Source: Rallus limicola | Taxonomy: Eukaryota; Chordata; Aves; Gruiformes; Rallidae | Direction of reading: 5' to 3' | Length of the DNA stretch: 64,000 nt | Assembly (NCBI GenBank): GCA_022605955.1 | Contig: JAKCOZ010000008.1 | Span: forward strand, 21,949,083 to 22,013,082 | Part shown: one piece after another, positions 25,571-37,320 of the stretch | How the letters are laid out: every line of letters begins with the position of its first letter | How positions within the stretch are numbered: position 1 is the stretch's first letter | Translations under genes and position numbers: made by a program | The notes under the pieces: model-generated | Database searches by the model: none | Seen by the model: the letters and a program-made list of their open reading frames with translations, nothing else | Told to the model about the DNA's origin: nothing

Positions 25571-28500
25571 ACCTAGAAGGTGAAAGGGACAATGAATCTA
25601 AATCTAAGAGAGATTAATTTTTTTTATAAGATTCATGAAACTTCACATATTCAATTTGCAGGTACTTAAATCTAAAAATGTGTGTTATTTTTTCAACTGC
25701 AGCTAAGGAAAAAAGCAGTGAAATCATACATGTTCACAAGCATTATGTGTTACTCTGAATAAATATGTTTAGTAACTAAGGGAATTAAGTAACAAAAAAC
25801 AAGAGAGGGAAAATGTTTCAAGTGAGGTTTGAAATGAGAGGAAGACTCAATGAAGCAGAGGAATGGGAGTTACATATGCATATCAATTGCAGAAAAGCAT
25901 TAGTTATGAACATGAACAAGGAGAAAAATATGAATTCCCTTCTCTGGATAGTCTTTGATAAGAAATAGCAGTCAAAAATTATTCAAGTTGTCTAACAGCC
26001 ACAACAAACTGATCCTTACAAGGACACTGTAAATGCTCTTGCAAAATCAGCCAGCTACAACAGCCCCTGGAAACTGTTGCCACCTGCAAAGTTAAAAATT
26101 AAATATCAGCCAAATCAAAAGGTCAGGCTCCTCCCAAACGACTACAAATCCTAGGGACCAGTCATGAGGTATTTCTGGCTCTTCAGGTGTTTGAAGTGTT
26201 CAGTTTCAGATTCCTCAGAGCAGCTGTTTCCTTCCCTTACTGCTTGCAGCAAGAGCAAACAAGCAGCAAACAAAAGAAATGCAAACCTTTCTCACCAAAC
26301 ACCAAGCTAAAACCAGGAGAGGCAAATAGCATGCAAGTTGCCCACAACAACATCTAGCTGATGAATGAAGTAATGGTGGACAACAAACCCATCCCTGTTC
26401 CCAAAGTAAATCCTCATTCACTAAGCTAGCAAAATCATCAATACTGTTATTTCATTTACCTTCCATAGCAGCTGCACTATCCCTGCTGTTACATTTTATG
26501 TTGGCTACTTTAGTCACCAGTAGTTGTTTAGGAAAAGCAAGGTGAGACATGGTAAATGGGCTTACAGGATAATTTTAGCTAGCAGCTGTACAAAGCTGAT
26601 AGTGAAAAGGTTTACAATGTTTACTCTACTTCCATCACCCCTTGTCTTGAAATGCAGTGTCTTTCCTGGCTCGGGAATGATCTTGCTAGTGCTTTAATTT
26701 TGCCTGTTGAGTGACTAAACATAAGAATAAAATCTGGCACTGGAAATAATTTGTTTCTGAATTTTTAATGCTAATGAACATACATTTATGTAATATTCAT
26801 TATGCCTTGCACTTAGCACTTACAATTCCTTAAGATTCAAAAGCACTTTACAAACAAACATAAAAATGACATGTAAGGGTCACTCGCATCATTCTCCTTA
26901 GAATATTTGCTTCCTGTGTCACACCACAGAAGACATTTTGACCAAGTCAAAACCAACATGAGTGAAGTATTATGCTTGGGACTGAATCTGGACATAAGAC
27001 ACCAAGATGAACGCGCCTTTCTGCAATGAAAGTGCTACAGGTGGTCGAAGCCCTGTGTTAAATATTCTCCAGTATAACACCACACAGTCAGAGTACCTCG
27101 GCACAGACTTGTTCCCGAGCACCACAGATCAATACTAGGGAGCAGCACCAACGACAGACAGCTTGCTTCACACATGTCCTTCAGTGTTGTCCCATTTCCT
27201 CCTTTGGCACTATTTGTAGCATGAAGGAATTTATTAATGCACAACCACAAGACCTCTTTATAATTTTGAACTTTTTTGGATATAGGTAAACGAAGTTCAG
27301 GACAACTTTTAATTGTATGAATAAGCAGCATCTCTCTGCCAGTTTTGGTCTACACTGTAGCTGAAATGAAGAGTGTTTCTTTTCCTGTTAAGATGCAAAA
27401 GTATTGCTTAAATCCCAATTGGAGTGTTTTTTCTACCTGCTACTGCCTTCCACATAGTTTGGAAGCATCTATTTCCTTGCTTTCTCTGGGAAGATACTAG
27501 GTTTCTGTAATGCAGTATGTGTAAAGGAGTTTGATTTATGCATGCTGCATGAAGAACTCTCGCCAGTCTGATGATTTGTTTCCAGACATGCAAAGGAAAC
27601 CATATTTGGTGAATTCAGCCTCTTTCCCTTGTTTTGCTGTTTGAACTTTATAATTGTCAGGAACAGCTGTGTGCATTGCCAATCACCTTCCTAAAAACTA
27701 GCAAGCCTCCAATGGACAAAACTTCTATTCCCTTGCTAAATTTGTTTTTAATTATATTACAAGTAAAAAAGTCCCAGCTGTTAACACTGACTCAGAAAGG
27801 CCAAAAGGAGATGTAGAACAGACATTAGGAAATACTTAAAAAAAATCTTGCAGTTCATCATGCTTTAGTAACAGATATTTCTGGCTTCGAATGAATTCTG
27901 AAATATTCTGAGATGACAGATTAAACAATAGACTAACTATTATTTTCAGATTTTAATGCCTCAAATCCTGCTTCAAAAACACAGTGTATTAACTCTGTAC
28001 TTGCAGGTAAATACTAGGTTATTCGTCATAACAACTTTACAACTTTGTGTTTCACCTTGTCTTGCCTTGATTGCTGAAGGTAATAGGGCCTGCTTTATTA
28101 TGCCCATAAATTGAATCAATTGACTTATCCTTATATCCTGTTTCCTGAACTTAATGAGAGATTCTGCATCATTAGGAAAACACATCATCCTACAACAGGA
28201 TCAAAAGCCAAGGAAGCCTGATAAGTCATTTGGATTTCACCAAATGTTCACAGGCAAGCTTTCAGTCTTTTGTTTGACCTGAGCTAGGACAAACAACTGC
28301 CTCAAGTTTGCTGATTCCTGTGCTTACTTTGCAGATGGCCCAGAAAACACAAGCAAAACAGCTTTTTTCTAAATGTAAGTTACATTCTACTGACTATAAA
28401 CTCTATGCACACACCATGAAAAGATAAAAAAGTTCACAAGTCCAAAAAAGAAGAAATCAAAGCAACAAATTAAAGGAGCTATTTGAGAAAAAACTCAGAC

Positions 28501-31500
28501 TTTTTTCACTTTAAAAATTCACAACCAACACGAAATGTCTATTATAAGTTATATACCATAGTGATATGTGAATGCAAACCCACCCATTTTATAATCAAAA
28601 TAGGAGGACAAATCTCTTAAATCCCAGTAGATTGAGTTTACTGGGAACACAAATAGGGCACCAGTACACCACCTGTGCAAAGGATTGAATAGCACAGAGC
28701 AGGTCAGCAGAGAATTCAGCCCCCATGCTTGGTTCATCGCTGGTGTGTTGGTCCACAGCATGTGCAGCTGTTTTGCCCGTGTCAGTACTCACAGTACATT
28801 CTGCATTTCTGGCACCATTACAGGTTTTCTGTGGCTTAAATACAAACCACCACCATCCTTATCATCTTACCCAAGATCAGAAAATATAAAGAAAATAAAA
28901 ACCAATATACAATTTTCCAACCAATGCTCAGATTTTCTCAATGCATAGGAAAACCTATGAAGAGTGGTCCAAAAAAACCACTTTCAGTTGTTGATTTTCC
29001 ATGTTTTGCCAAACATAAAAACTCAAAATGGAATTAAGACCTAGAAAGACAGAAGACCATGTTTAACAGAAAATGGAAATAACAGTGAAAATGTTACAAA
29101 TCTGTTTTCAACTAATTTCTGTTCTGAATAGGAACTTTATGACATTTCTAGTGCAGATATTAAACTAAACCAAACTTTAGTTTCTTCTTGATTTGAAGAT
29201 GCATCTGTAGACCCTTGAATCCCCACCTTTAGTTCACACATTACTAACAGGTACTTTTAATTTATCGTTAACTTTAAAGGAGCAATTTTCAGACAAAAAT
29301 CATGTGCAATTCACATAATACCTTTATTAAAATGATACATTATTTTAAAGTTTAAGGTTATGACAAATCCACTGAGCCTGAGAGCTTGAAGTTAATATTA
29401 AATGCAGTTTTTTCAAAGCAACAAGGAGTAACTTCAATATAATGTATGGCATACTATACTTGACAATATACTAATACTTATGCCCATTAATGATGAATTT
29501 TCAACCTTCATTCTGTCCTTGTGCTACTGTGCATACCTTAACTCATTATTTCAACCTATCTTTTCTAGGAAAGTGATAAGCACTTTTAGGAAAGATGATT
29601 TCTCTTTTGATTGAATTCAGTTATGAAATAAACAATCCTATGGTAGAAGACTATTTAAGATACTGGGTGTACTGACTTGAATTAATCTAAAATCACAAGT
29701 AGGAAGGTTTTCCAGCAGTATGGAGTTTTATTGTCAAATGGAAGTTCTAAAAGAATATATCTGAGACTCAGTGATCCAAATATCCATTCTCCAGTGCAAA
29801 GCACATACAAAAGAATTTTATGGGCATGTTATCAATATGTGGTAGCATAGAGAATGTAGAGTTGGATGTGTCATGGAGCAGTGCAAGAGACTTGAATCTG
29901 CAGACTAACGACTTCTTTTCAGTATGCATGTTATTGACAGAGTAGACCACAATGGTCAATTGTGTCAAGGTCTACTTAGTCTCTCTACTGCACAGATTCT
30001 TTACACTAAAGCTCATAAAAACTCCTGTAGAGTCGTTACAGTCTCAATAAAGACTTTGTTTCAGATCAGCTACTGTACTGTAAAGTTACCATGTACCAGT
30101 GGGACACATTTTGCATCTCTAACACCTCTCAATTGTGACAATTTCTATTATACAAGAATCACACAAGAACATACCTTGCAAGAATATTTTTACTGTACTA
30201 TGTTCAGGCAACATATAAGAGACAGAAGTTAAGTCAGTGTAAGTAGCTCCAACTACTTTCAGTAAAAGATTACAGCTGAGAGACATGCTCTTCCTAGTTA
30301 AAAGATTAGCAGATATATTAATTGTATGCCCAAAGGCTGCATAGTCTTGTTCTTTGACCAGTTTAATGGTGCTGTGGTTAATGACAATTGTACATCATGC
30401 AGCCCACCAGTCATGCAAATGGCTTCATTTTACTATACAGTTTTACAATAGCAAAGAACACAACCACTTTTAGGGATGGCCTCACATCCTGACAATCTAT
30501 GCAGACCATTTTGATACAAAATGTGAATTTATGTTTAAGCTTTCAGTGTAAAATTAAATAAGTACAAATGCCAACAAACAGGTAAGAATTAATCATTCTT
30601 TGGAGAGGCTAAGAGCTTCGTATATATTGGCTCTATCAATTAAACAAGGGATTTAATACTGAGAAAAACAGCTATAAAACTCTACTGCAGTAATTTGCAC
30701 ACAAAATCTGAAAGTTAGGCTCAGAAATTTGCTCATGGACCATAGGAAACAGTTGTGCAGAACTGAAACTTTTATCTAGATCTCCAAAGACATTTCCACA
30801 ACATCACACATGCCCCATCACTCTTCTGATTAATTCCACTAACTATAGGACAAGGGAACCTCAGATCCAGCATCTCACTGCTTCCAGGATTTACTAAGAG
30901 GATGCAAAACCTGGTATCCTCTGGAAAAATGGAGAGCATTGACTTTCTCTAGAGATGGATATCATACTTCCTATTTGCTTATATGTGTGTGGATTGAACA
31001 CATGCCAGTTATTTCTGCAATTATCACACCAGGAACCTTTAAGGAAAATGAACATGCACCCTGTATGTCATGACAGAATACTATGTAAGTCATCTAAGCC
31101 TGTTTCCCTGCACTCATGAACCCCACTCTGTTTTTGAAACAGAAGGAAATTGCATGAGCAAGGGAAAAAGGGGGTTAAGTCTTTGAATTGTCAACATAAA
31201 CTGTGTGCAAAAGGTTCATAAATCAGGCCTTCCTTTATCAGAAATGCTAAAGGGATTGTATTACCGTTACATTTGTTTGTTTCTTTGGAAATACTTTATG
31301 GATGTTTAAAGGGTGTGGAAAGGAAGAAGCTCTTTTGCTACAACACTAACATTGGCAGGCATTTGAATCACTATGTAATCTTGCTGTAATATATTCTAAA
31401 AGTCTTAGGTAACATTACATAGTATTTTATATAAAACCTCCCTAAGGGTTCAGAGGAGAAATTTTGAAGCAGAAAAAAACAAATTACATTTGATTTTTGT

Positions 31501-33879
31501 TCTGAACTCTGAAATAATGCTGTCTGGGATAATTACTCAAATAGATTTGTTTCATGGAATCCATATCCATTTTTTGTGAAATCCTTTTTCATGCACTAAT
31601 ATAGTTCTAAGTCCTCCCACATTGCCTGACTCTTTCTTTGGCTTTATAAGTGGACACGGGCAAGGTTTTTCTGGTGAAGATCTAACTTTGTCAGACTGCT
31701 ATGGTCAGGCCTAGAGACAGCTTGAATATTGGAACTGAGCTCAAATCCATGGGGAGCCCAAACACAGAATAAGTTGGTGAAGTGCTGACAGTGTTGCTAG
31801 CCAGACCAGGCATTATAGTTTAATTAGATAAAGCTTTTTAGAGGGTTTGTCACATCACTTCTAGGTATAATATGTAAGAACACTTGCCTGATGCCATAAA
31901 GTGATAAATATTACTAGCTTAACTAGCAAGGACTACTCTAGCTGAGGCCAACTTCTGGTTCTGTTTGATAAATGTTGACGATTATTTCTCTTTTTCTAGA
32001 AGCAGGAACTATTTCCCCTCTACTATTTGCAAATCATATCCTCTTCTCTCTTCCTATATTGTACATATAAAAGCATATAACTTTCAATGATTCCCTAAGG
32101 ATATAAAGGTTGCTGTGAGCATCACAATTCAGAGATACTCAGAAAAACTACCTGTAGTAATCCTTTCAAGATAAACTAGTCCTTATCCACCATCAGATTC
32201 ACAACTGTCAGCAGAGCCAATCTAATTGTTTTGGTTTTATAAATTACTTCCAGCCATTTGCACAGCTTTGATGCCAAGTAACAGATCAAAAGTCTAGTCA
32301 CACAATGCAAAGCTTTCACATTAATTACAAGGTACACAAATGCTGCTTTGGCTTCACTTTTTTCTTAGCCAAAGAGACATTGAAATCTGTGCAATATACT
32401 CTGGATACCTTCCTCTGGCCTGACTGTCTGCAGGAAATAGCTTTTAAATACCAAGAGTGTGCTATAGTTGTCTAAGCTTCAGATATAGACATGAGATTTG
32501 TAATAGTTTTTATCATCTTCTAACATGTGCCAAAGAGGAACACATTGAACAATTTGAAGGAGAGAGAGGGAATGTGAATCAGTGTCTGCACCAGGTCCTG
32601 AAGCTAGGGGTGAGTACTGGCTTTGAAGAACAGTCTCTTACTGAAGATTTATATCTTGTTTAAACAAATATTCAAAACAACCGTAAAAGGACCTCTCATT
32701 GCCTTAAACTGCATCCTTAGCTAGAGGTGTATCTTTCTGTGTGAATTCCTTCTGCTCCATTCAGTACTCTTTCTTATGGAAAGGCTTCAAGTATCTATAG
32801 CAGCAATGTGAACAAAACAGTTTTCTGCACAGAGAAATGAACAGAAAGGGAGGTGGCCCAAGATGTCACTAGAAGTCCAATCCTGATGCTCTGCCAGTAT
32901 GTCACCTCTCATCAGCAGTGGGAACTAACACTCCAAAAAACCAAAGAATTGACAGAAGATTGGCTTCAGATATTTATTGCTTCAGTGGATAAAGTCTCAC
33001 CATCATCATTATCAGCAGCAGTATTAAGTATGACCAGCACATCTTTTACCTCCCTTAACTGAAGCAACAAAAGAATATTACTTCATTTTTCAAACTGTTG
33101 AGAGCATTTGAGAATAGCAAGCTACCTGCTCTTTAAGATCCTTACCAATTGTGTAAGGTTACCTTTTTTCACACCATTTTCCATGTGCATCCAATTTCTT
33201 TGGTTTACTGAAACTTCTGATTGTGAAAAGAATAAAGCACTATGTCAGCAGATGAGGTGATTGGAATGCCTAGGTATGGGCAGAATAATGGACCACCTAC
33301 TACTCCATGCAGCAAGTACAACTACTAGGGGACTATCTATGGTATAAGTTTCAGAGAATAACTGTGTTGAGTGTTGAAACCAAGTAACTGGAAAAGAACA
33401 ATAGTTTCTTTTTATTTCCTTATATATAAGAAAAAGACAGGAATAAAGAATAGCATCTGTACCAGAAAGGAGTTCAAGGAATAAAAAAACCATTAGAATT
33501 TCAAAATCAAAACTCTAAATAGTGATATCATAAGTGGGCTTTATGATATTCCTAAATAATAGTCCTGCCTCTCCACAGGAGAGACAGGGTGATATTTAAA
33601 AAATGCTACCAGATTATATTCTTAGTTGTAAGGTATTTTAAACTAAATTCCATTACTTTCAATATGATCTTGCAGTCTTTCACATTGCTTTTACTTTGAG
33701 CACATAATAATTTTTAATTTACAGTGTTCCTTTAAAAAAAATCCTGCTTACTGAAGAACACACATAGCCAAAGCTTTGGGATTTTCCATGAAAAATATGG
33801 AAGTATTTGTTTAAAGATTTACCATATTTAATCATTATATAAAGTTTTAAAACCCCACACCTGTTTTGTGGTAGGAGAA
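25571..33879. other. AT-rich DNA, no gene recognised
   Basis: A small patch at 27010-27155 holds about six CpGs in about 150 bases, unusual for its surroundings. At 26795-26870 the words AGCACTTTACAAACA and ATAAAAATGACA recall a reversed MIR, too faint to call. A GTGAGT donor at 32610 ends a short open, acidic segment (32536-32609) behind an AG; this is treated as chance unless other evidence appears. Otherwise nothing recognised. Confidence 0.55.
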
Positions 33880-34300
33880 GCCAAAAAAGCCTACAGAACA
33901 CCACAGAGCAGGCCATCAACAGAAACCGACTGCCTGCTATGGCAAGCCTTACAGAATCCATACAGCTGCTAAAGAGACAACAGCTAAGGAAGCGGCCCCT
34001 GGACAACAAGCCAGCTGGATTTCTGATGATTATCCACCAGGGAAGCAGCCACATGGACAACAGGCCAGTTACTGTAATCTCTCCTCAACAAGCCAAGGAG
34101 ATGGGCAATGAAGCAATCTGTGGAAATGGCATTTGATGAGCTAAATAGAAGGGAAGAAAGCCAGTTAGCAAGACACTTCGAAGCTTAGGTGTGCCAGGAG
34201 CAAACAACTCTGTGATCCATGCAAGCAGCCAGAGAAAGAGCTGGCTGCCCATCAAGTGATGAACTGAGATACTGAGGAGCTTGAGAGCTTGCCAGATCAA
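33880..34300. other. Compositionally distinct block of unknown origin
   Basis: This stretch is richer in C and G than its neighbours and purine/CA-rich on the plus strand. It contains an imperfect internal repeat: GGACAACAAGCCAGCTGGAT at about 34001-34020 and GGACAACAGGCCAGTTACTG at about 34055-34074. Several overlapping open frames of 60-113 codons occur on both strands, none with a recognisable domain. Candidates are a decayed transposon, a retrocopy or a conserved non-coding element. No terminal repeats were found. Confidence 0.4.
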
Positions 34301-37109
34301 GAGTTTAGCAATCCTAGAAAAGAGGTCACATGGCTGTTGACAAGCTGGTTGATTGGTACAAAACCTGGCAAGAAAAAAGCTCACCTCCCTGTTCTTTTTC
34401 TGTTGATAGTTGTGACAGAACAAACATTCTTGTGGAACATTTTTCTTCCATCAAACAGGCATCATTCAAATGGAAAAAATTCTGCAAGCTTGATTGAAAG
34501 AACATTCTTTCTTCTAAAAATACCTATTGGTCATAAAAGATGTTACCCTCCTGGGTAACTAACCAGTCTCTAGCACTACTTCAGCTGCTTCCTTCCCAAT
34601 AATGGAAGAAATGCCCCAGCCAAAATTGAGACATTGACACAGAAAAAGAAGATCTGGATTTCAGCTCTACAGATCCTAAGAGCTGAGGGACTTTTAAGTA
34701 GCATATCTGTGAGAGCAGATAACAAAATGATACATTACTACTGGAAAAATCACCAGGAACAAATGGGGAAAAGCCAAAATATAGGACTTTGCTACAAGCA
34801 TGTAATTCTCCACTGCTTGTATTTTTTCATTTCTAGAATATTATCTGTGAAAAGGGCCAGATTGCATTTTATTACAGAGCAGTAAAGATTGAGTTAAAAT
34901 AAAAAACTGTTTTCTGCCAACTCTTCAAGAGAAACAATAGGAACATTTTCTGGCCAAAGTCCAAGGTTTTCATGCTTTCCTGAACTAAACAAGTACACAA
35001 CGTTAGCAAGGGTGAGAAAGCTGTTATTATTACTTTGCTAGAAGCAGCTTTAAGTTGCATAGAGCAGCAATACTTCCAATACCATACTGGTTTCTTTGAA
35101 CTCAGCATCACAACATCTGATAGGTGAGAAAGGAGCCTGGTGAATAAAGACAGTATTAAAGACTGCAGAACAGATTGACTGTTACAAAGACACTCCTGTA
35201 TTCTTAAGGTAGATATATTTTCCATGCCTTTAGCCAAAACAATCAGTGGCATTGGGGGAGGTGAAAGAAAGAACTATGCTTATCCTTACCTTGGCAAGAG
35301 AGGGTGAGCTGTGTTCCAAGCTTGTATTTTTTATTCTCATTCTGACAATTGCAAACACTTACTTAAGCTGAAATATTGGACCATAGTGCAAATTTTAAAA
35401 TATGATTTTTGAAACATGAACTCTTGACTCATTTATGTGAGAATTGACATTCTATCCCTTAATACTAATGCTTGCCCATTACACTAATTCTATACTTGTG
35501 TTGGTCAGCTGACCAATCTCAGCATAGAAAGTTCCACCATACAACATAAAATGAGTGACAAATTACTTATCTCTCAGCACCATTATAAGCCACATCAACA
35601 AATAACAGAACTCAAGCTATCCAATTCCATATTTCCATGAAGCTATATCAACCTTATATTTCTTAATATAAATTTATTTGCAGTTCAACTTATTCACGTG
35701 TTGCCCATCACAGAGACCCAAGTCTCTTTTTTCCCCCCCCTCAGCTTCTTGCAGTCTTGAGCCAAAACTTTTAAACTTTCTATCCACAGCAGCCATTGTA
35801 GCCTGGACATAATCCAGGCTTTTACTAACATCTGTCAAGTTCATATTTGTGGTTACAATGGAGTGGAATAGAAAATAAAGATGGATGGCCACAGATTAAC
35901 CCTAACACTTCTTTATTACACTGTAGCCATTTTATATGTCTCTACTGCACTGAGACTTACTAAAGTTTCCACATGTTATCTTCCCCTACATTCTTTATCA
36001 CCTAGTAACAGGAGATAAAAATAATTCTTTTCATTTAATGAGGCAAGTGTTAGATCAACATTATCAGTGACACAACTAAGATTCTTAAGTCTGAAATGCA
36101 ACCTGTTCCACATAATTGTGCACAATCTGTTTCAAACACATTGAAGCTCAAAGTACCTGAGGAAAATATTGTTGTCTGTGAAGAGTAATAATAAAATCTT
36201 TATATAAAGATTGGATTTTCAGTATTTCAAAAAGTACTACTGATAATTTTTGCTTCTACTATGAATTTCACACAAAAATCTCACTTCCTTTTATAAAAGT
36301 TAACTAACCCCTATGAGGCAATTCTTATAGACAGGAACTAAGGAAGATGATACTAAACCACCCACACAAGCCAAGCAGAAAGCAGAACTCCTGACATTTT
36401 GTTTTCTTGTCAAACTCAAAGCAAGGAAACAAGAGTGTAGTTCTTTGATGTGCTAATGAAGACTATTTATTGCAACAGCCTGGTTTTTATTATTATTTTA
36501 GTGTCTATGTCAGTAGAGTTCCAAGCACAGCTTTTCTTCAGGGAAACTCAGTGGTCACTGAATTCACTAGGTGTTTGTATGCAGCCCTTTTACTTCATAA
36601 GAAAGTAAATCCCTCTTTGAGTGCATAGTGCCAGTAACTGGGGATTTTAACTGAACGAGTCATACATGTGGAATAATTGAAAACTTGAAAATCCATTAGC
36701 TCCCATGAATTTCCAGTAGAAAATTTTCACAAAAGCTTTTAAGAGGAGAGAATTTGCTAAACTTTCACAGGTATCACATACAAGACAGATCTGACCATGA
36801 ATTACAGCTGAGCTGTTTACTGACACTGGAAAGAAGTGCGCTTGGAATTAAGATTTTTATTGATTATATGCCATTCTGAGCATAAAAGTAGGTAGGAAGC
36901 AAGATAACCCAGATCAGAGTATAACACATGATAAAATGAGTCCCAAGAGGATTATTGAGAAGTACTTTGGTATTTAAAATTGTTGAGTTTCTTCCAAGCT
37001 CAGTAAGACATTCTGCCTATTACTGCCATGGAGAAGTTCCAGACATACAGCTTGGTCTAATTCTCTAAATCAAGATACATGAAAGATAAACATTTTACAA
37101 GTGCTTAAA
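34301..37109. other. AT-rich DNA, no gene recognised
   Basis: Nothing recognisable apart from a short T6C8 run at about 35729-35742. Confidence 0.6.
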
Positions 37110-37320
37110 GTTGTTTTCATGTCTTTTTCCCCGCTTGTTCCAAATAAAGCGACCTTAACCTTGACTCCATTTCGAGTCTTAATTCTGTTCTCTGAGAATT
37201 TGAGAACTGATCACGGTAAAACACCTGACAATTGGACATCACTCAGGGGATAAGCCCAGCCACCCCCAGCCACCCAGAGCTATCTGAGGTTCGGTTGGAA
37301 CACAAGGGGGTTTAGTCCCT
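37110..37320 (+). mobile_element. Possible LTR 3' end (R/U5) of an endogenous retrovirus
   Basis: An AATAAA at 37143-37148 is followed by GACCTTAACCTTGACTCC, TTTCGAGTCTT and TTCTGTTCTCTGAGAATTTG. This resembles the R/U5 end of a retroviral LTR: polyadenylation signal, then CT-rich sequence with GAGTC words. The following block contains a direct repeat of CCCAGCCACC and GGTTCGGTTGGAACACAAGG, unlike the surrounding AT-rich DNA. I cannot place a TG start, a U3 TATA box, or a primer-binding site matching a known tRNA. The element class and limits are uncertain. Confidence 0.3.

Noticed and set aside
26795..26960. Possible reversed MIR element
   Set aside because: Only short words such as AGCACTTTACAAACA match; the rest does not follow the expected order well enough.
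34031..34048. TCCACCAGGGAAGCAGCC as a CTCF site
   Set aside because: The AGGGGGC core is broken (AGGGAAGC), so it is much weaker than the two reported motifs.
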